Shown here: positions 1 through 5,268 of the stretch, one piece after another | Layout of the letters: each line of letters begins with the position of its first letter | Position numbering within the stretch: the first letter of the stretch is position 1 | DNA from: Thermoleophilia bacterium | GTDB lineage: Bacteria > Actinomycetota > Thermoleophilia > Gaiellales > Gaiellaceae | Length of the DNA: 9,796 nt | Assembly (NCBI GenBank): GCA_025933895.1 | Contig: JAICZB010000067.1 | Span: 1 to 9,796 of the forward strand | Direction of reading: 5' to 3' | The notes under the pieces: model-generated | Told to the model about the DNA's origin: nothing | Databases searched by the model: none | The model's input: only the letters and a program-made list of their open reading frames with translations | Translations under genes and position numbers: made by a program

Positions 1-917
1 AGCGGCTTCCGGAGGAGCGGAAGGCGCTCGCCGAGCGCTACACCATCGACGCCGACGAGGCGCAGCGACGCGAAGAGCTCGCTGCTGCCGAAGACGCCGA
101 GAAGCGGGCTGCGGAGGAGGCCGAGCGGCTTGCTGCGGCGCTGGAAGCCGCGGCCCGGGCTGCAGCCGCAGAGGCCGAGAGGCGAGCCGCCGAAGAGGAA
201 GCCGCGAGGCGAGCTGCGGCTGAGGAGGCCGCGCGGCAGACTGCAGCCGAGGAAGCGGCGCGGCGAGCCGCAGAGGAGGCCGCTGCGAGGCGGGCTGCGG
301 CTGAGGAGGCTGCGAGGCGGGCCGCGGCTGAGCAGGCCGCGAGGCGGGCCGCAGAAGAAGAGGCTGTGCGGCGAGCCGCGGAGGAGGAGGTCGCGCGGCG
401 GGAGGAGACTGCGCGCCTGGCTGCAGAACACGAAGCAGCGCGGAAGGCCGCACAGGAAGAAGCGGCCAGGCAGACCGCTGAGAGAGAAGCCGCCGCGCGC
501 GCCCAGGCCGAGGAAGCTGCGAGACGGGCTGCGGAGGAAGAGGTCACGCGCCAGGCCGAGGCTGCCCGACGTGCTGCTGCCGACGAGGCCGCGCGGAAGG
601 CCGCCGAGGAAGAGGCGGCCCGGCGGGCGGCCGAGAGAGAAGCCGCGGCGCGCGTCGAGGCCGAGGAAGCTGCGAGACAGGCTGCGGAGGAAGAGGTTGC
701 GCGGCGGGCCGAGGCTGCACGACGGGCTGCCGCGGACGCGGCGGCGAGACAAGCTGCGGAGGAAGATGCCGCACGGCAGGCTGCAGCGGACGAGGCCGCA
801 CCGGAGGTCGTTGCCGCGACGTTGGTGCCGGGGGCCGAGGGTGCAGAACCTGGCTCGTCGCCCGACTCCGAGGACTCGTCCGAGCTGCCGATCTACCGCT
901 GGTTCGGCAACGCGTAG
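1..917 (+). CDS. Ala/Glu/Arg-rich coiled-coil protein, 3' part of gene
   Basis: The 5' end lies outside the window; the reading frame is open from base 3 to the TAG at 915-917, giving about 304 residues. After roughly 20 ordinary residues (including an ERYTID segment) the chain is almost entirely Ala, Glu and Arg in short units of the type EEAARRAA up to about residue 260. This pattern implies a long, highly charged, continuous alpha-helix or coiled coil, as in TolA-like stalks or cytoskeletal and scaffold proteins. Two consecutive 51-residue units (474-779) are near copies. The last 45 residues change character: an acidic Ser/Asp/Glu/Pro linker and a terminal ELPIYRWFGNA tail with aromatic residues, which looks like a docking peptide. 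No membrane segment is visible in this part. I do not recognise the family and infer no specific function; low complexity would make similarity hits unreliable. The coding frame is supported by the sustained helix pattern and the sensible C-terminal tail. Confidence 0.75.
   Translation, partial: RLPEERKALAERYTIDADEAQRREELAAAEDAEKRAAEEAERLAAALEAAARAAAAEAERRAAEEEAARRAAAEEAARQTAAEEAARRAAEEAAARRAAAEEAARRAAAEQAARRAAEEEAVRRAAEEEVARREETARLAAEHEAARKAAQEEAARQTAEREAAARAQAEEAARRAAEEEVTRQAEAARRAAADEAARKAAEEEAARRAAEREAAARVEAEEAARQAAEEEVARRAEAARRAAADAAARQAAEEDAARQAAADEAAPEVVAATLVPGAEGAEPGSSPDSEDSSELPIYRWFGNA
474..779 (+). repeat. Tandem duplication, two 153-bp units in the coiled-coil gene
   Basis: Unit 1 is 474-626 and unit 2 is 627-779, both in frame and each coding 51 residues starting at (T/A)AEREAAAR. 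By my hand alignment 41 of the 51 residues match and long DNA blocks are shared, for example the stretch beginning GCCGAGGAAGCTGCGAGAC in both units. The similarity extends to codon choice, which points to a real duplication rather than only shared amino-acid composition. Confidence 0.7.
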
Positions 918-934
918 CCGGGCCGGCCCTGGCT
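916..934. terminator. Possible bidirectional hairpin between convergent genes
   Basis: AGCCGGGCC and GGCCCTGGCT can fold into a GC-rich hairpin with one bulged base. It begins at the stop codon of the coiled-coil gene and ends just before the stop codon of the convergent small gene at 936. No T-run follows on either strand, so a canonical intrinsic terminator is not shown. Placement between two convergent stops is the main support. Confidence 0.3.
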
Positions 935-935
935 C

Positions 936-1166
936 TCAGGTCGCCGCTCTGCCGCGTGAGTCGAGCTTTGCCTCGAAGGCGCGGCGCAGCAGCTCGCCCG
1001 TCATGTCACCGGTCCGCCGGGGGATCCGCTTCGGTTCCTGGCGCACGACGCTCACGATCTCGCCGCTCCTGTCGCCGTAGCTGCGCGCGTACGCGTCGGC
1101 CTCGCGGATCGGGGAGTCCTCGTCCCGCCGCCCACGACCGAAGAGCGAGAGGAGCCAACGGAGCAC
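936..1166 (-). CDS. Small basic hypothetical protein, 76 aa
   Basis: The ORF begins with GTG (complement of 1164-1166) and codes for 76 residues. The N-terminus MLRWLLSLFGRGRR is a short amphipathic or hydrophobic segment followed by basic residues, which could touch the membrane but is too short for a clear transmembrane helix. The rest is charged, with SPIREADAYARSYGD and a C-terminal helix-like stretch around GELLRRAFEAKL. I do not recognise a family. Support is its balanced amino-acid composition, unlike the Arg/Pro-rich shadow frames, and its position 32 bp downstream of another small minus-strand gene in what looks like a bcp-led transcript. I see no strong ribosome site upstream, and the frame stays open further upstream, so the start is uncertain. 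Confidence 0.55.
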   Translation of the reverse strand: MLRWLLSLFGRGRRDEDSPIREADAYARSYGDRSGEIVSVVRQEPKRIPRRTGDMTGELLRRAFEAKLDSRGRAAT

Positions 1167-1198
1167 GCGTCTAGCGTCGCAGAAAGCCGGGACGGCGC

Positions 1199-1405
1199 CT
1201 AGCCCACCGCGAGCTCGACGTCGGCCTCCGGATAGAGGACGCGCCAGACGCGGAGGTACAGCTCGAGCTCGAGATGCTGCAGATCCTCGGCGCTCTCGTC
1301 GAGGTCCACGCGGTCGGGTGCGCCGACGACGGCGCGCTGGCCGACGCTCGTCAGGAAGGCCGCAAGACGATCGGTGTAGGAGGGATCGCGCAGGAAGAGC
1401 TGCAT
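1199..1405 (-). CDS. Small acidic hypothetical protein, 68 aa
   Basis: An ATG (complement of 1403-1405) preceded at 8 nt by GGAG (complement of 1414-1417) opens a 68-residue ORF. The protein starts MQLFLRDPSYTDRLAAFLTS, which reads as a helix-forming N-terminus. It continues through an acidic DLDESAEDLQHLELELY stretch and ends in a hydrophobic VWRVLYPEADVELAVG. There is no signal peptide and no cysteine. I do not know the family. It lies 70 bp downstream of bcp on the same strand and 32 bp upstream of the next small ORF, so it is probably co-transcribed with bcp. The good ribosome site and natural composition make it likely to be a real gene. Confidence 0.65.
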   Translation of the reverse strand: MQLFLRDPSYTDRLAAFLTSVGQRAVVGAPDRVDLDESAEDLQHLELELYLRVWRVLYPEADVELAVG

Positions 1406-1455
1406 TGCCGCAACTCCGATCCTCGCTCCGCGGGCGGGTGCTCGGAATGCCCCGG

Positions 1456-1473
1456 CCGGGGGATCTCTCCCGG
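1456..1473 (-). other. GC-rich hairpin just downstream of bcp
   Basis: CCGGG and CCCGG arms flank a short loop immediately after the bcp stop codon. An overlapping perfect 12-bp palindrome, CCCCGGCCGGGG, lies at 1450-1461. These could attenuate transcription or protect the 3' end of bcp mRNA before the small genes. There is no T-run, so this is not called a terminator. Confidence 0.3.
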
Positions 1474-1475
1474 GG

Positions 1476-1937
1476 TCAGGCCGAGGCGAGAGCCGCGAGC
1501 ACGTCGTCCGCGTGCGTGTCGGGCTTCACGTCGTGCATGACCTTCGCGACCGTCCCGTCGGCCGCGACGAGGAAGGTCGTCCGGCTCACGCCCCAGTAGG
1601 TCCGGCCGCGGTACTGCTTCTCCCCCCAGGTGCCGTAGCGCTCGGCGACCTCGTGCTCCGGGTCGGCGAGCAGTGTGAACGGCAGGTCGTACTTGTCCTT
1701 GAACTTCACGTGTGCGGCCTCGTCGTCGGGCGAGATGCCGAGGACGACGGCACCGGCGCGCTCGAACTCGGCGTACGCGTCGCGAATCCCGCACGCCTGC
1801 GCCGTGCAGCCGGGCGTGTCGTCCTTTGGATAGAAGTAGAGGACGACGGGCCGGCCGCGGAAGTCGGAGAGGCTGACGCGCTCGCCCGCATCCGTCGTCG
1901 TGCTGAAATCAGGTGCCGGCTCTCCCTCGCTGACCAC
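1476..1937 (-). CDS. bcp: Thioredoxin-dependent peroxiredoxin, Bcp/PrxQ type
   Basis: This 153-residue protein is a complete atypical 2-Cys peroxiredoxin that reduces hydrogen peroxide and organic hydroperoxides in the cytoplasm using thioredoxin as electron donor. The Bcp signature is clear: VVLYFYPKDDTPGCT at residues 31-45 with peroxidatic Cys44 in TPGC and resolving Cys49 five residues later, the CxxxxC spacing of the PrxQ class. The thioredoxin-like fold continues with VVLGISPDD, LPFTLLADPEHEVAERYG (the F-TLLAD-E segment typical of the family), then the active-site Arg region around GVSRTTFLV. Length is normal. The start is GTG (complement of 1935-1937), which places the conserved G-x-x-APDF motif at the usual distance from the N-terminus. 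It leads a probable minus-strand transcript with two small unknown genes. A divergent intergenic region with an inverted repeat lies upstream. Confidence 0.95.
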   Translation of the reverse strand: MVSEGEPAPDFSTTTDAGERVSLSDFRGRPVVLYFYPKDDTPGCTAQACGIRDAYAEFERAGAVVLGISPDDEAAHVKFKDKYDLPFTLLADPEHEVAERYGTWGEKQYRGRTYWGVSRTTFLVAADGTVAKVMHDVKPDTHADDVLAALASA

Positions 1938-1967
1938 GTCCGCAGCGTAGTCACCCGCGGGGTGTCA

Positions 1968-1987
1968 GCGCTTGGAAGGCCAAGCGC
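1968..1987. promoter_or_regulatory. Perfect inverted repeat in divergent intergenic region
   Basis: GCGCTTGG, spacer AAGG, CCAAGCGC: perfect 8-bp arms 31 bp upstream of the bcp start and 79 bp upstream of the secreted-protein start. Both genes read away from this 128-bp gap, so promoters for both should lie here. A TTGGAC hexamer at 1992-1997 resembles a -35 element for the plus-strand gene, but I see no convincing -10. An operator for a dimeric regulator is one reading; a transcript hairpin is another. Confidence 0.35.
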
Positions 1988-2065
1988 CCAGTTGGACCAC
2001 ATCCGTCGCCCGCTGACCTACGGTGAGCTCTTCGACAACTGCCCGAATCCACAGGGGAGGTAGGA

Positions 2066-2398
2066 ATGAAACGGGCATTAGTGGCCGCCATCGGTGCGGT
2101 GGCCTTCATGGGCGCCGGCGCGACCGGCGCTCTCGCAGGTGAGGTCAAGGGCCCGCCGGGCGTCCCGTGCGGCGCGGGTACGACCAACCCGGTCTGCGTC
2201 CACAACACGAACGGCACGGGAGCTCTCGATCACGCGAACTCGGCCTGCGCGGCGAGTGGGCTGAACGACATGGATCCCGCAGCGGGACAGACCGTCTCGA
2301 AGGTTCAGACTGCGGCCGATTCCTGGCGGTACTACGGCCTGCCTCACGGCGCGCCGGGGAAGCTGGGTCTCTGCAGGGGCGGAACGGGCGAGAGGTAG
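2066..2398 (+). CDS. Small secreted four-cysteine protein
   Basis: The 110-residue ORF starts at ATG 2066, five bases after an excellent ribosome site GGGGAGG (2054-2060), the strongest in the window. Residues 1-24 form a textbook Sec signal peptide: MKR, a hydrophobic Ala/Gly/Val/Phe core, and ALA before Gly25. The predicted mature protein is about 86 residues with four cysteines (35, 44, 61, 103), enough for two disulfides, no membrane segment, and a polar, Gly/Asn/Pro-rich sequence. Notable local motifs are CVHNTNGTG, HANSACAASGLND and ADSWRYYGLPHGAPG. I do not recognise a characterised family. It stands alone, between the divergent bcp operon and a convergent gap full of hairpins, so it is probably monocistronic and well translated. 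Cell-wall or extracellular localisation is inferred from the signal peptide alone; there is no lipobox and no sortase signal. Confidence 0.8.
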   Translation: MKRALVAAIGAVAFMGAGATGALAGEVKGPPGVPCGAGTTNPVCVHNTNGTGALDHANSACAASGLNDMDPAAGQTVSKVQTAADSWRYYGLPHGAPGKLGLCRGGTGER

Positions 2399-2411
2399 GT
2401 GCCAAGGCGAC

Positions 2412-2446
2412 GGAGGGGGCGATGCGCAATCGCCGTCGCCCCCTCC
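2412..2446 (+). terminator. Strong hairpin downstream of secreted-protein gene
   Basis: GGAGGGGGCGA (2412-2422) pairs perfectly with TCGCCCCCTCC (2436-2446) around a 13-nt loop, starting 13 nt after the stop codon. The 11-bp GC-rich stem fits a transcription terminator of the high-GC type that lacks a T-run. The gap is convergent with hpt, so it may serve both strands. Confidence 0.6.
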
Positions 2447-2465
2447 CGTGCCGCTAGAGAAGCAA

Positions 2466-2491
2466 CCGGCCGCCCCCGGAGAGGCGGCCGG
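2466..2491. terminator. Second hairpin in convergent gap
   Basis: CCGGCCGCC (2466-2474) pairs perfectly with GGCGGCCGG (2483-2491), leaving an 8-nt loop. It sits between the stop codons of the secreted-protein gene and hpt and may add to bidirectional termination. There is no T-run. Confidence 0.5.
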
Positions 2492-2492
2492 C

Positions 2493-2508
2493 GTCGTCGG
2501 GAGACGAC
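2493..2508. terminator. Third hairpin with GGGA tetraloop
   Basis: GTCGTC, loop GGGA, GACGAC: a perfect 6-bp stem with a GNRA-type loop when read on the plus strand, starting 2 nt after the previous hairpin. The rest of the gap, 2509-2608, holds only weaker repeats (GGGAC/GTCCC at 2516-2538 and TGGAA/TTCCA at 2546-2558) and no gene that I can support. Confidence 0.4.
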
Positions 2509-2608
2509 CTTGTGCGGGACCCCAGTTGGAGGCGTCCCCCGAGCCTGGAAGCTTTCCAACTTTCAACTCGTAAACGTCGCGGCTCGCGCGGCGGTTACGG
2601 GTGGCGCG

Positions 2609-3148
2609 TCAGCCGAGGTTCAGCAGATGCAGGTCGGGGAGCTCGCGGTACCGCTCCTCGAGATCGAAGCCGTAGCCGACGTAGAGCTCGTCGGGAACCA
2701 CGAAGCCGACGTAACGCACCGGGAGGTCGTCGACGAGGCGCCGGTACGGGCGGTCGAGCAGGGTCACGGCCGCAACAGAGGCCGGGCCGCGGAGCTCGAA
2801 CGTCCGCACGAGGTAGTTGAGCGTCAACCCCGTGTCGACGATGTCCTCGACGACGAGCACGTCGCGACCGCGGACGTCGAGATCGAGATCCTTGAGCACC
2901 CGGATTTGCTGGTGGCCGCCCATGCGCGCGCTGCCGTAGCCGGCGAGCTCGACGAAATCGAGCGCGTGGAAAATGGGCAGCGCCCGCGAGAGGTCGGCGA
3001 CGAAGACGAGGCTCGCCTTGAGCGACCCGACGAGGACGGGCTCGCGGCCCGCGTAGTCGCGTGCGATCTCGGCCCCGAGCTCCCGGACGCGGACGGCGAT
3101 CTCTGCCGCGGAGAGGTGAATCTCTCCGACCCGGTCGTCGCCCGGCAA
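2609..3148 (-). CDS. hpt: Hypoxanthine phosphoribosyltransferase, divergent
   Basis: This purine-salvage enzyme transfers the phosphoribosyl group of PRPP to hypoxanthine (often also guanine), giving IMP or GMP, in the cytoplasm. The 179-residue length is normal. The type I PRTase PRPP loop is VLVVEDIVDTGLTL at residues 97-110, with the acidic pair E101-D102 and the DTG phosphate loop. The pyrophosphate loop GSLKAS is at 41-46, and the purine-side segment YVGFVVPDELYVGYGFD at 146-162. Two departures are visible: the flexible catalytic loop after residue 68 reads AGYGSARMGGHQQ where bacterial Hpt usually has SYG...T-x-S-S-G, and the LLDKP lysine that contacts the purine is Arg133. The start is TTG (complement of 3146-3148), chosen because it puts the IHLSAAEI region at the family's usual N-terminal distance. 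It lies 10 nt after a PD-(D/E)XK-like gene and is probably co-transcribed with it. Confidence 0.92.
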   Translation of the reverse strand: MPGDDRVGEIHLSAAEIAVRVRELGAEIARDYAGREPVLVGSLKASLVFVADLSRALPIFHALDFVELAGYGSARMGGHQQIRVLKDLDLDVRGRDVLVVEDIVDTGLTLNYLVRTFELRGPASVAAVTLLDRPYRRLVDDLPVRYVGFVVPDELYVGYGFDLEERYRELPDLHLLNLG

Positions 3149-3158
3149 GCGGCCGGAC

Positions 3159-3527
3159 TCAGCTGGCGAGGTCGAGGTGGAAATGCTGGGCCAGGCGCTC
3201 CAGGTCGCGCCGGTAGAAGAGCTTGACCTTGACGTCGGGGTACCGCTCGCGCAGCTTGCGCAGCTTCCGGTTCTTGCGGGTCACGAGCGACTGCTTCATG
3301 GCGGTGATCTCGACGTAGAGGTCCTGCTCGGGGAGGTAGAAGTCGGGCGTGAAGGCCTCGGTCACGCGCCCGTTCTCGTCCTCTTCGAGCACGAACGTCC
3401 GGGGCTCGTATTCCCACGCGACGTCGTAATAGTCGAGCACCTTCGCACATTCGAGCTCCGCGGGACTCGCAAACCGCGGCGGTTCTGCGCCGCGGTACGC
3501 CCGAAAGACCGGGAGCTCGAGCTCCAT
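3159..3527 (-). CDS. PD-(D/E)XK nuclease-like small protein
   Basis: This 122-residue soluble protein shows the arrangement of a restriction-endonuclease-like fold. A helix with Glu24 (ASPAELECAKVLDYY) is followed by a strand (WEYEPRTFVL). Next comes a TPDFYLPEQDLYVEIT core holding Pro61-Asp62 and Glu73, and then a basic helix TRKNRKLRKLRERYP. In active members the core ends ExK; here Thr75 replaces the lysine, with Lys78, Lys85 or Lys88 as possible substitutes. TnsA-like and other small PDDEXK families share this layout, so nucleic-acid binding or cleavage is plausible but not shown. I chose ATG (complement of 3525-3527); an in-frame TTG at 3564-3566 would add 13 residues of unconvincing sequence. 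No clear ribosome site precedes either. It is the first gene of a minus-strand pair with hpt and is divergent from the phosphate genes. Confidence 0.72.
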   Translation of the reverse strand: MELELPVFRAYRGAEPPRFASPAELECAKVLDYYDVAWEYEPRTFVLEEDENGRVTEAFTPDFYLPEQDLYVEITAMKQSLVTRKNRKLRKLRERYPDVKVKLFYRRDLERLAQHFHLDLAS

Positions 3528-3625
3528 GACCAGGCACGGTACCGGCGCCGTCGGACGCCGAAACAATCCGCACGAACGGTGTCCGCCGTTTCCCGAGACC
3601 GGATCGTGATAGACAACCGCGTGCC
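3528..3625. promoter_or_regulatory. Divergent promoter region between nuclease-like and DUF47 genes
   Basis: Both flanking genes read outward, so promoters for each should lie in these 98 bp. For the plus strand, TGATAGACA (TAGACA at 3610-3615) resembles an extended -10 box and ends only 10 nt before the GTG start at 3626, which would give a leaderless or nearly leaderless transcript. That would fit the absence of a ribosome site there. No good -35 partner is seen. Assignment is tentative. Confidence 0.3.
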
Positions 3626-4249
3626 GTGGCGCGCCTGACGCTGATCCCGCAGAAACGCGAGTTCTTCGACCTCTACAACCGGGCCGCCGAGAACATCGTC
3701 GCGATCGCCGAGGGACTCATCGAGCTGCTCGACCGCTTCCCCGACGGCGCCGACGACCTGGCGCGCGAGGTGAAGGAGCTCGAGCACGAGGGCGACCGGA
3801 TCCGGCACGAGATCGTCGATCTGATCAACCGGACCTTCGTCACGCCCTTCGACCGCGACGACATGTACCGCCTCTCGGGGGTGCTCGACGACATCTGCGA
3901 CCACGTCGACGAGGCGGCGGGGAAGATCGTCTCGTACGGCGTGGTGGAGATCCGCCAGCAGGCGCGCGGCCAGGCACAGGTCATCCGCCGGGCCGGTGGC
4001 AAGCTCGCCGAGGCGATCGGCCGGCTCGAGGGCTTCAAGGACTCGAAGCGAGAGCTGATCGAGCTGCGCGAGCTCGAGGACGAGGGCGACCTGCTCGTTC
4101 ACGACGGCGTGGCCTCGCTCTTCAGCGGCGATGCCGACCCGCTCACGGTGATCCGCTGGAAGGACATCCACGAGGGCCTGGAGGACGCCGTCGACGCGTG
4201 CGAGAACGCGGCGGACGTCCTCGAGGCGATTCTCGTCAAGAACCGCTGA
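3626..4249 (+). CDS. DUF47/PhoU-like phosphate transport accessory protein
   Basis: The 207-residue all-helical protein belongs to the DUF47 (TIGR00153-type) PhoU-like family, whose genes are usually paired with Pit phosphate permeases and are thought to modulate phosphate uptake. Sequence support: the N-terminal LIPQKREFFDLYNRAAEN start typical of the family; the ELEHEGDRIRHEIVDLINRTFVTPFDRDDMYRLS segment, which is the family hallmark; DDICDHVDEAAGK, an acidic metal-binding-type helix; and a second PhoU-like repeat ELRELEDEGD...WKDIHEGLEDAVDACENAADVLE near the C-terminus. There are no membrane segments, so it should act at the inner face of the membrane. The start is GTG 3626, with no obvious ribosome site. 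Its stop is followed after 3 nt by the TTG start of the Pit gene, implying translational coupling and a shared function. Length is normal. Confidence 0.92.
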   Translation: MARLTLIPQKREFFDLYNRAAENIVAIAEGLIELLDRFPDGADDLAREVKELEHEGDRIRHEIVDLINRTFVTPFDRDDMYRLSGVLDDICDHVDEAAGKIVSYGVVEIRQQARGQAQVIRRAGGKLAEAIGRLEGFKDSKRELIELRELEDEGDLLVHDGVASLFSGDADPLTVIRWKDIHEGLEDAVDACENAADVLEAILVKNR

Positions 4250-4252
4250 CGC

Positions 4253-5242
4253 TTGGGCACGACCCTCCTCGTTGCCGTGATCGTCGTCGGCCTGGCGTTC
4301 GACTTCACGAACGGCTTCCAGGACACGGCGAACTACGTCGCGACCTGGGTCGGGACTCGCGCGCTCTCTCCTCGCCCCGCAGTCGCGGTCTCCGCCGCCG
4401 CCAACCTCGCCGGCGCATTCGTGACGACCTCGGTCGCCAAGACCATCGGCTCGGGCCTGGTCGACACACATCTCGCAACCGGCCAGACGGTGCTCGCCGC
4501 TCTGCTCGGCGCCGTGGCGTGGAACCTCACCTGCTGGCGTCTCGGCCTGCCTTCGAGCTCCACGCACGCGCTCGTCGGCGGGCTCGTCGGAGCGGCGCTC
4601 GTCCGGTTCGGGACGCGCGGCGTCGTCTGGCACGGTCTCTGGACGAAGGTCGTCATCCCCGCCGCGATCTCGCCGGTCGTCGGGTTCGCAGGTGCGTTCG
4701 TCCTCCTGCTCGTGATCTACAAGGTCTTCTTCGGCCTCGCGCCCGGCCCGGCGAATCGAGGCTTCAGGCTCGGACAGCTGCTGTCGGGAACGTGGGTCGC
4801 CTTCGCGCACGGAGCCAACGACGCACAGAAGACGATGGGAGTGATCGCGCTCGCCCTCTTCACGCACGGCTCGATCTCGCACTTCTACATCCCGACGTGG
4901 GTGAAGGTCGCGGCCGGGCTGACGATCGCCGCGGGCACCTACGCGGGCGGTTGGCGCGTGATCCGCACGCTCGGGCAGCGGATCTACAAGATGCAACCCG
5001 AGCACGGCTTCTCGGCGCAGGTGGCCGCGGGAACCACTCTCTACATCGGAACCCACTTCGGCTTTCCGATCTCGACGACGCACGCGGTGACCGGCTCCGT
5101 CATGGGCGCGGGAGCGACCCGCCGGTTGTCGGCGGTCCGCTGGGGCGTCGCCGGGAACATCGTCACCGCCTGGCTGCTCACGTTGCCCGCTGCCGGACTC
5201 GTCGCCGCCGCGCTGTACTACCCGGTTCGCTGGATCTTCTGA
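4253..5242 (+). CDS. pit: Pit-family inorganic phosphate permease
   Basis: This 329-residue polytopic membrane protein is a PiT/PHO4-family transporter that imports phosphate, probably as a metal-phosphate complex, by symport with H+ or Na+. Both inverted halves of the family are visible. The first has FDFTNGFQDTANYVAT at residues 16-31 and GLPSSSTHALVGG at 98-110. The second has AFAHGANDAQKTMG at 183-196 and FGFPISTTHAVTGSVMGAG from about 269. Hydrophobic helices fill the spaces, including the one at residues 5-16 and the one at 142-158, with a short loop between halves (around 160-175), as in compact bacterial and archaeal Pit proteins; E. coli Pit is longer. Residue 23 is Gln where most members have His in NGFHD. 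The start is TTG 4253, just after the DUF47 stop, and only this start retains the first helix. The gene is low-affinity, usually constitutive transport in studied bacteria. Confidence 0.94.
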   Translation: MGTTLLVAVIVVGLAFDFTNGFQDTANYVATWVGTRALSPRPAVAVSAAANLAGAFVTTSVAKTIGSGLVDTHLATGQTVLAALLGAVAWNLTCWRLGLPSSSTHALVGGLVGAALVRFGTRGVVWHGLWTKVVIPAAISPVVGFAGAFVLLLVIYKVFFGLAPGPANRGFRLGQLLSGTWVAFAHGANDAQKTMGVIALALFTHGSISHFYIPTWVKVAAGLTIAAGTYAGGWRVIRTLGQRIYKMQPEHGFSAQVAAGTTLYIGTHFGFPISTTHAVTGSVMGAGATRRLSAVRWGVAGNIVTAWLLTLPAAGLVAAALYYPVRWIF

Positions 5243-5268
5243 GCCTGTCGTGAGACGATCGCGGCGTC

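Noticed and set aside
38..547. Ser/Ala-rich minus-strand frame
   Set aside because: It is the complement of the repeat-coding region; composition follows directly from the plus-strand Ala/Glu/Arg codons.
474..779. Possible CRISPR or satellite array
   Set aside because: There are only two adjacent in-frame units with no spacers, and the units code for a coherent helix.
130..1080. 316-codon plus-strand frame rich in Arg and Pro
   Set aside because: It is frame-shifted relative to the coiled-coil gene, and its Arg/Pro pattern mirrors the Ala/Glu/Arg repeats. It also runs over the convergent small gene.
1450..1461. 12-bp palindrome CCCCGGCCGGGG as a regulator site
   Set aside because: It lies in a GC-only stretch between co-oriented genes where such palindromes arise easily; kept only as part of the hairpin region.
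2399..3226. 275-codon plus-strand frame over the hairpin array and hpt
   Set aside because: It covers the hairpins and the antisense of a recognised hpt gene, and shows no plausible protein features.
3362..5083. 573-codon open frame on the minus strand across the DUF47 and pit genes
   Set aside because: It is antisense to two clearly recognised genes, is dominated by Arg, Asp and Glu as expected for a shadow frame in GC-rich DNA, and has no domain motif.
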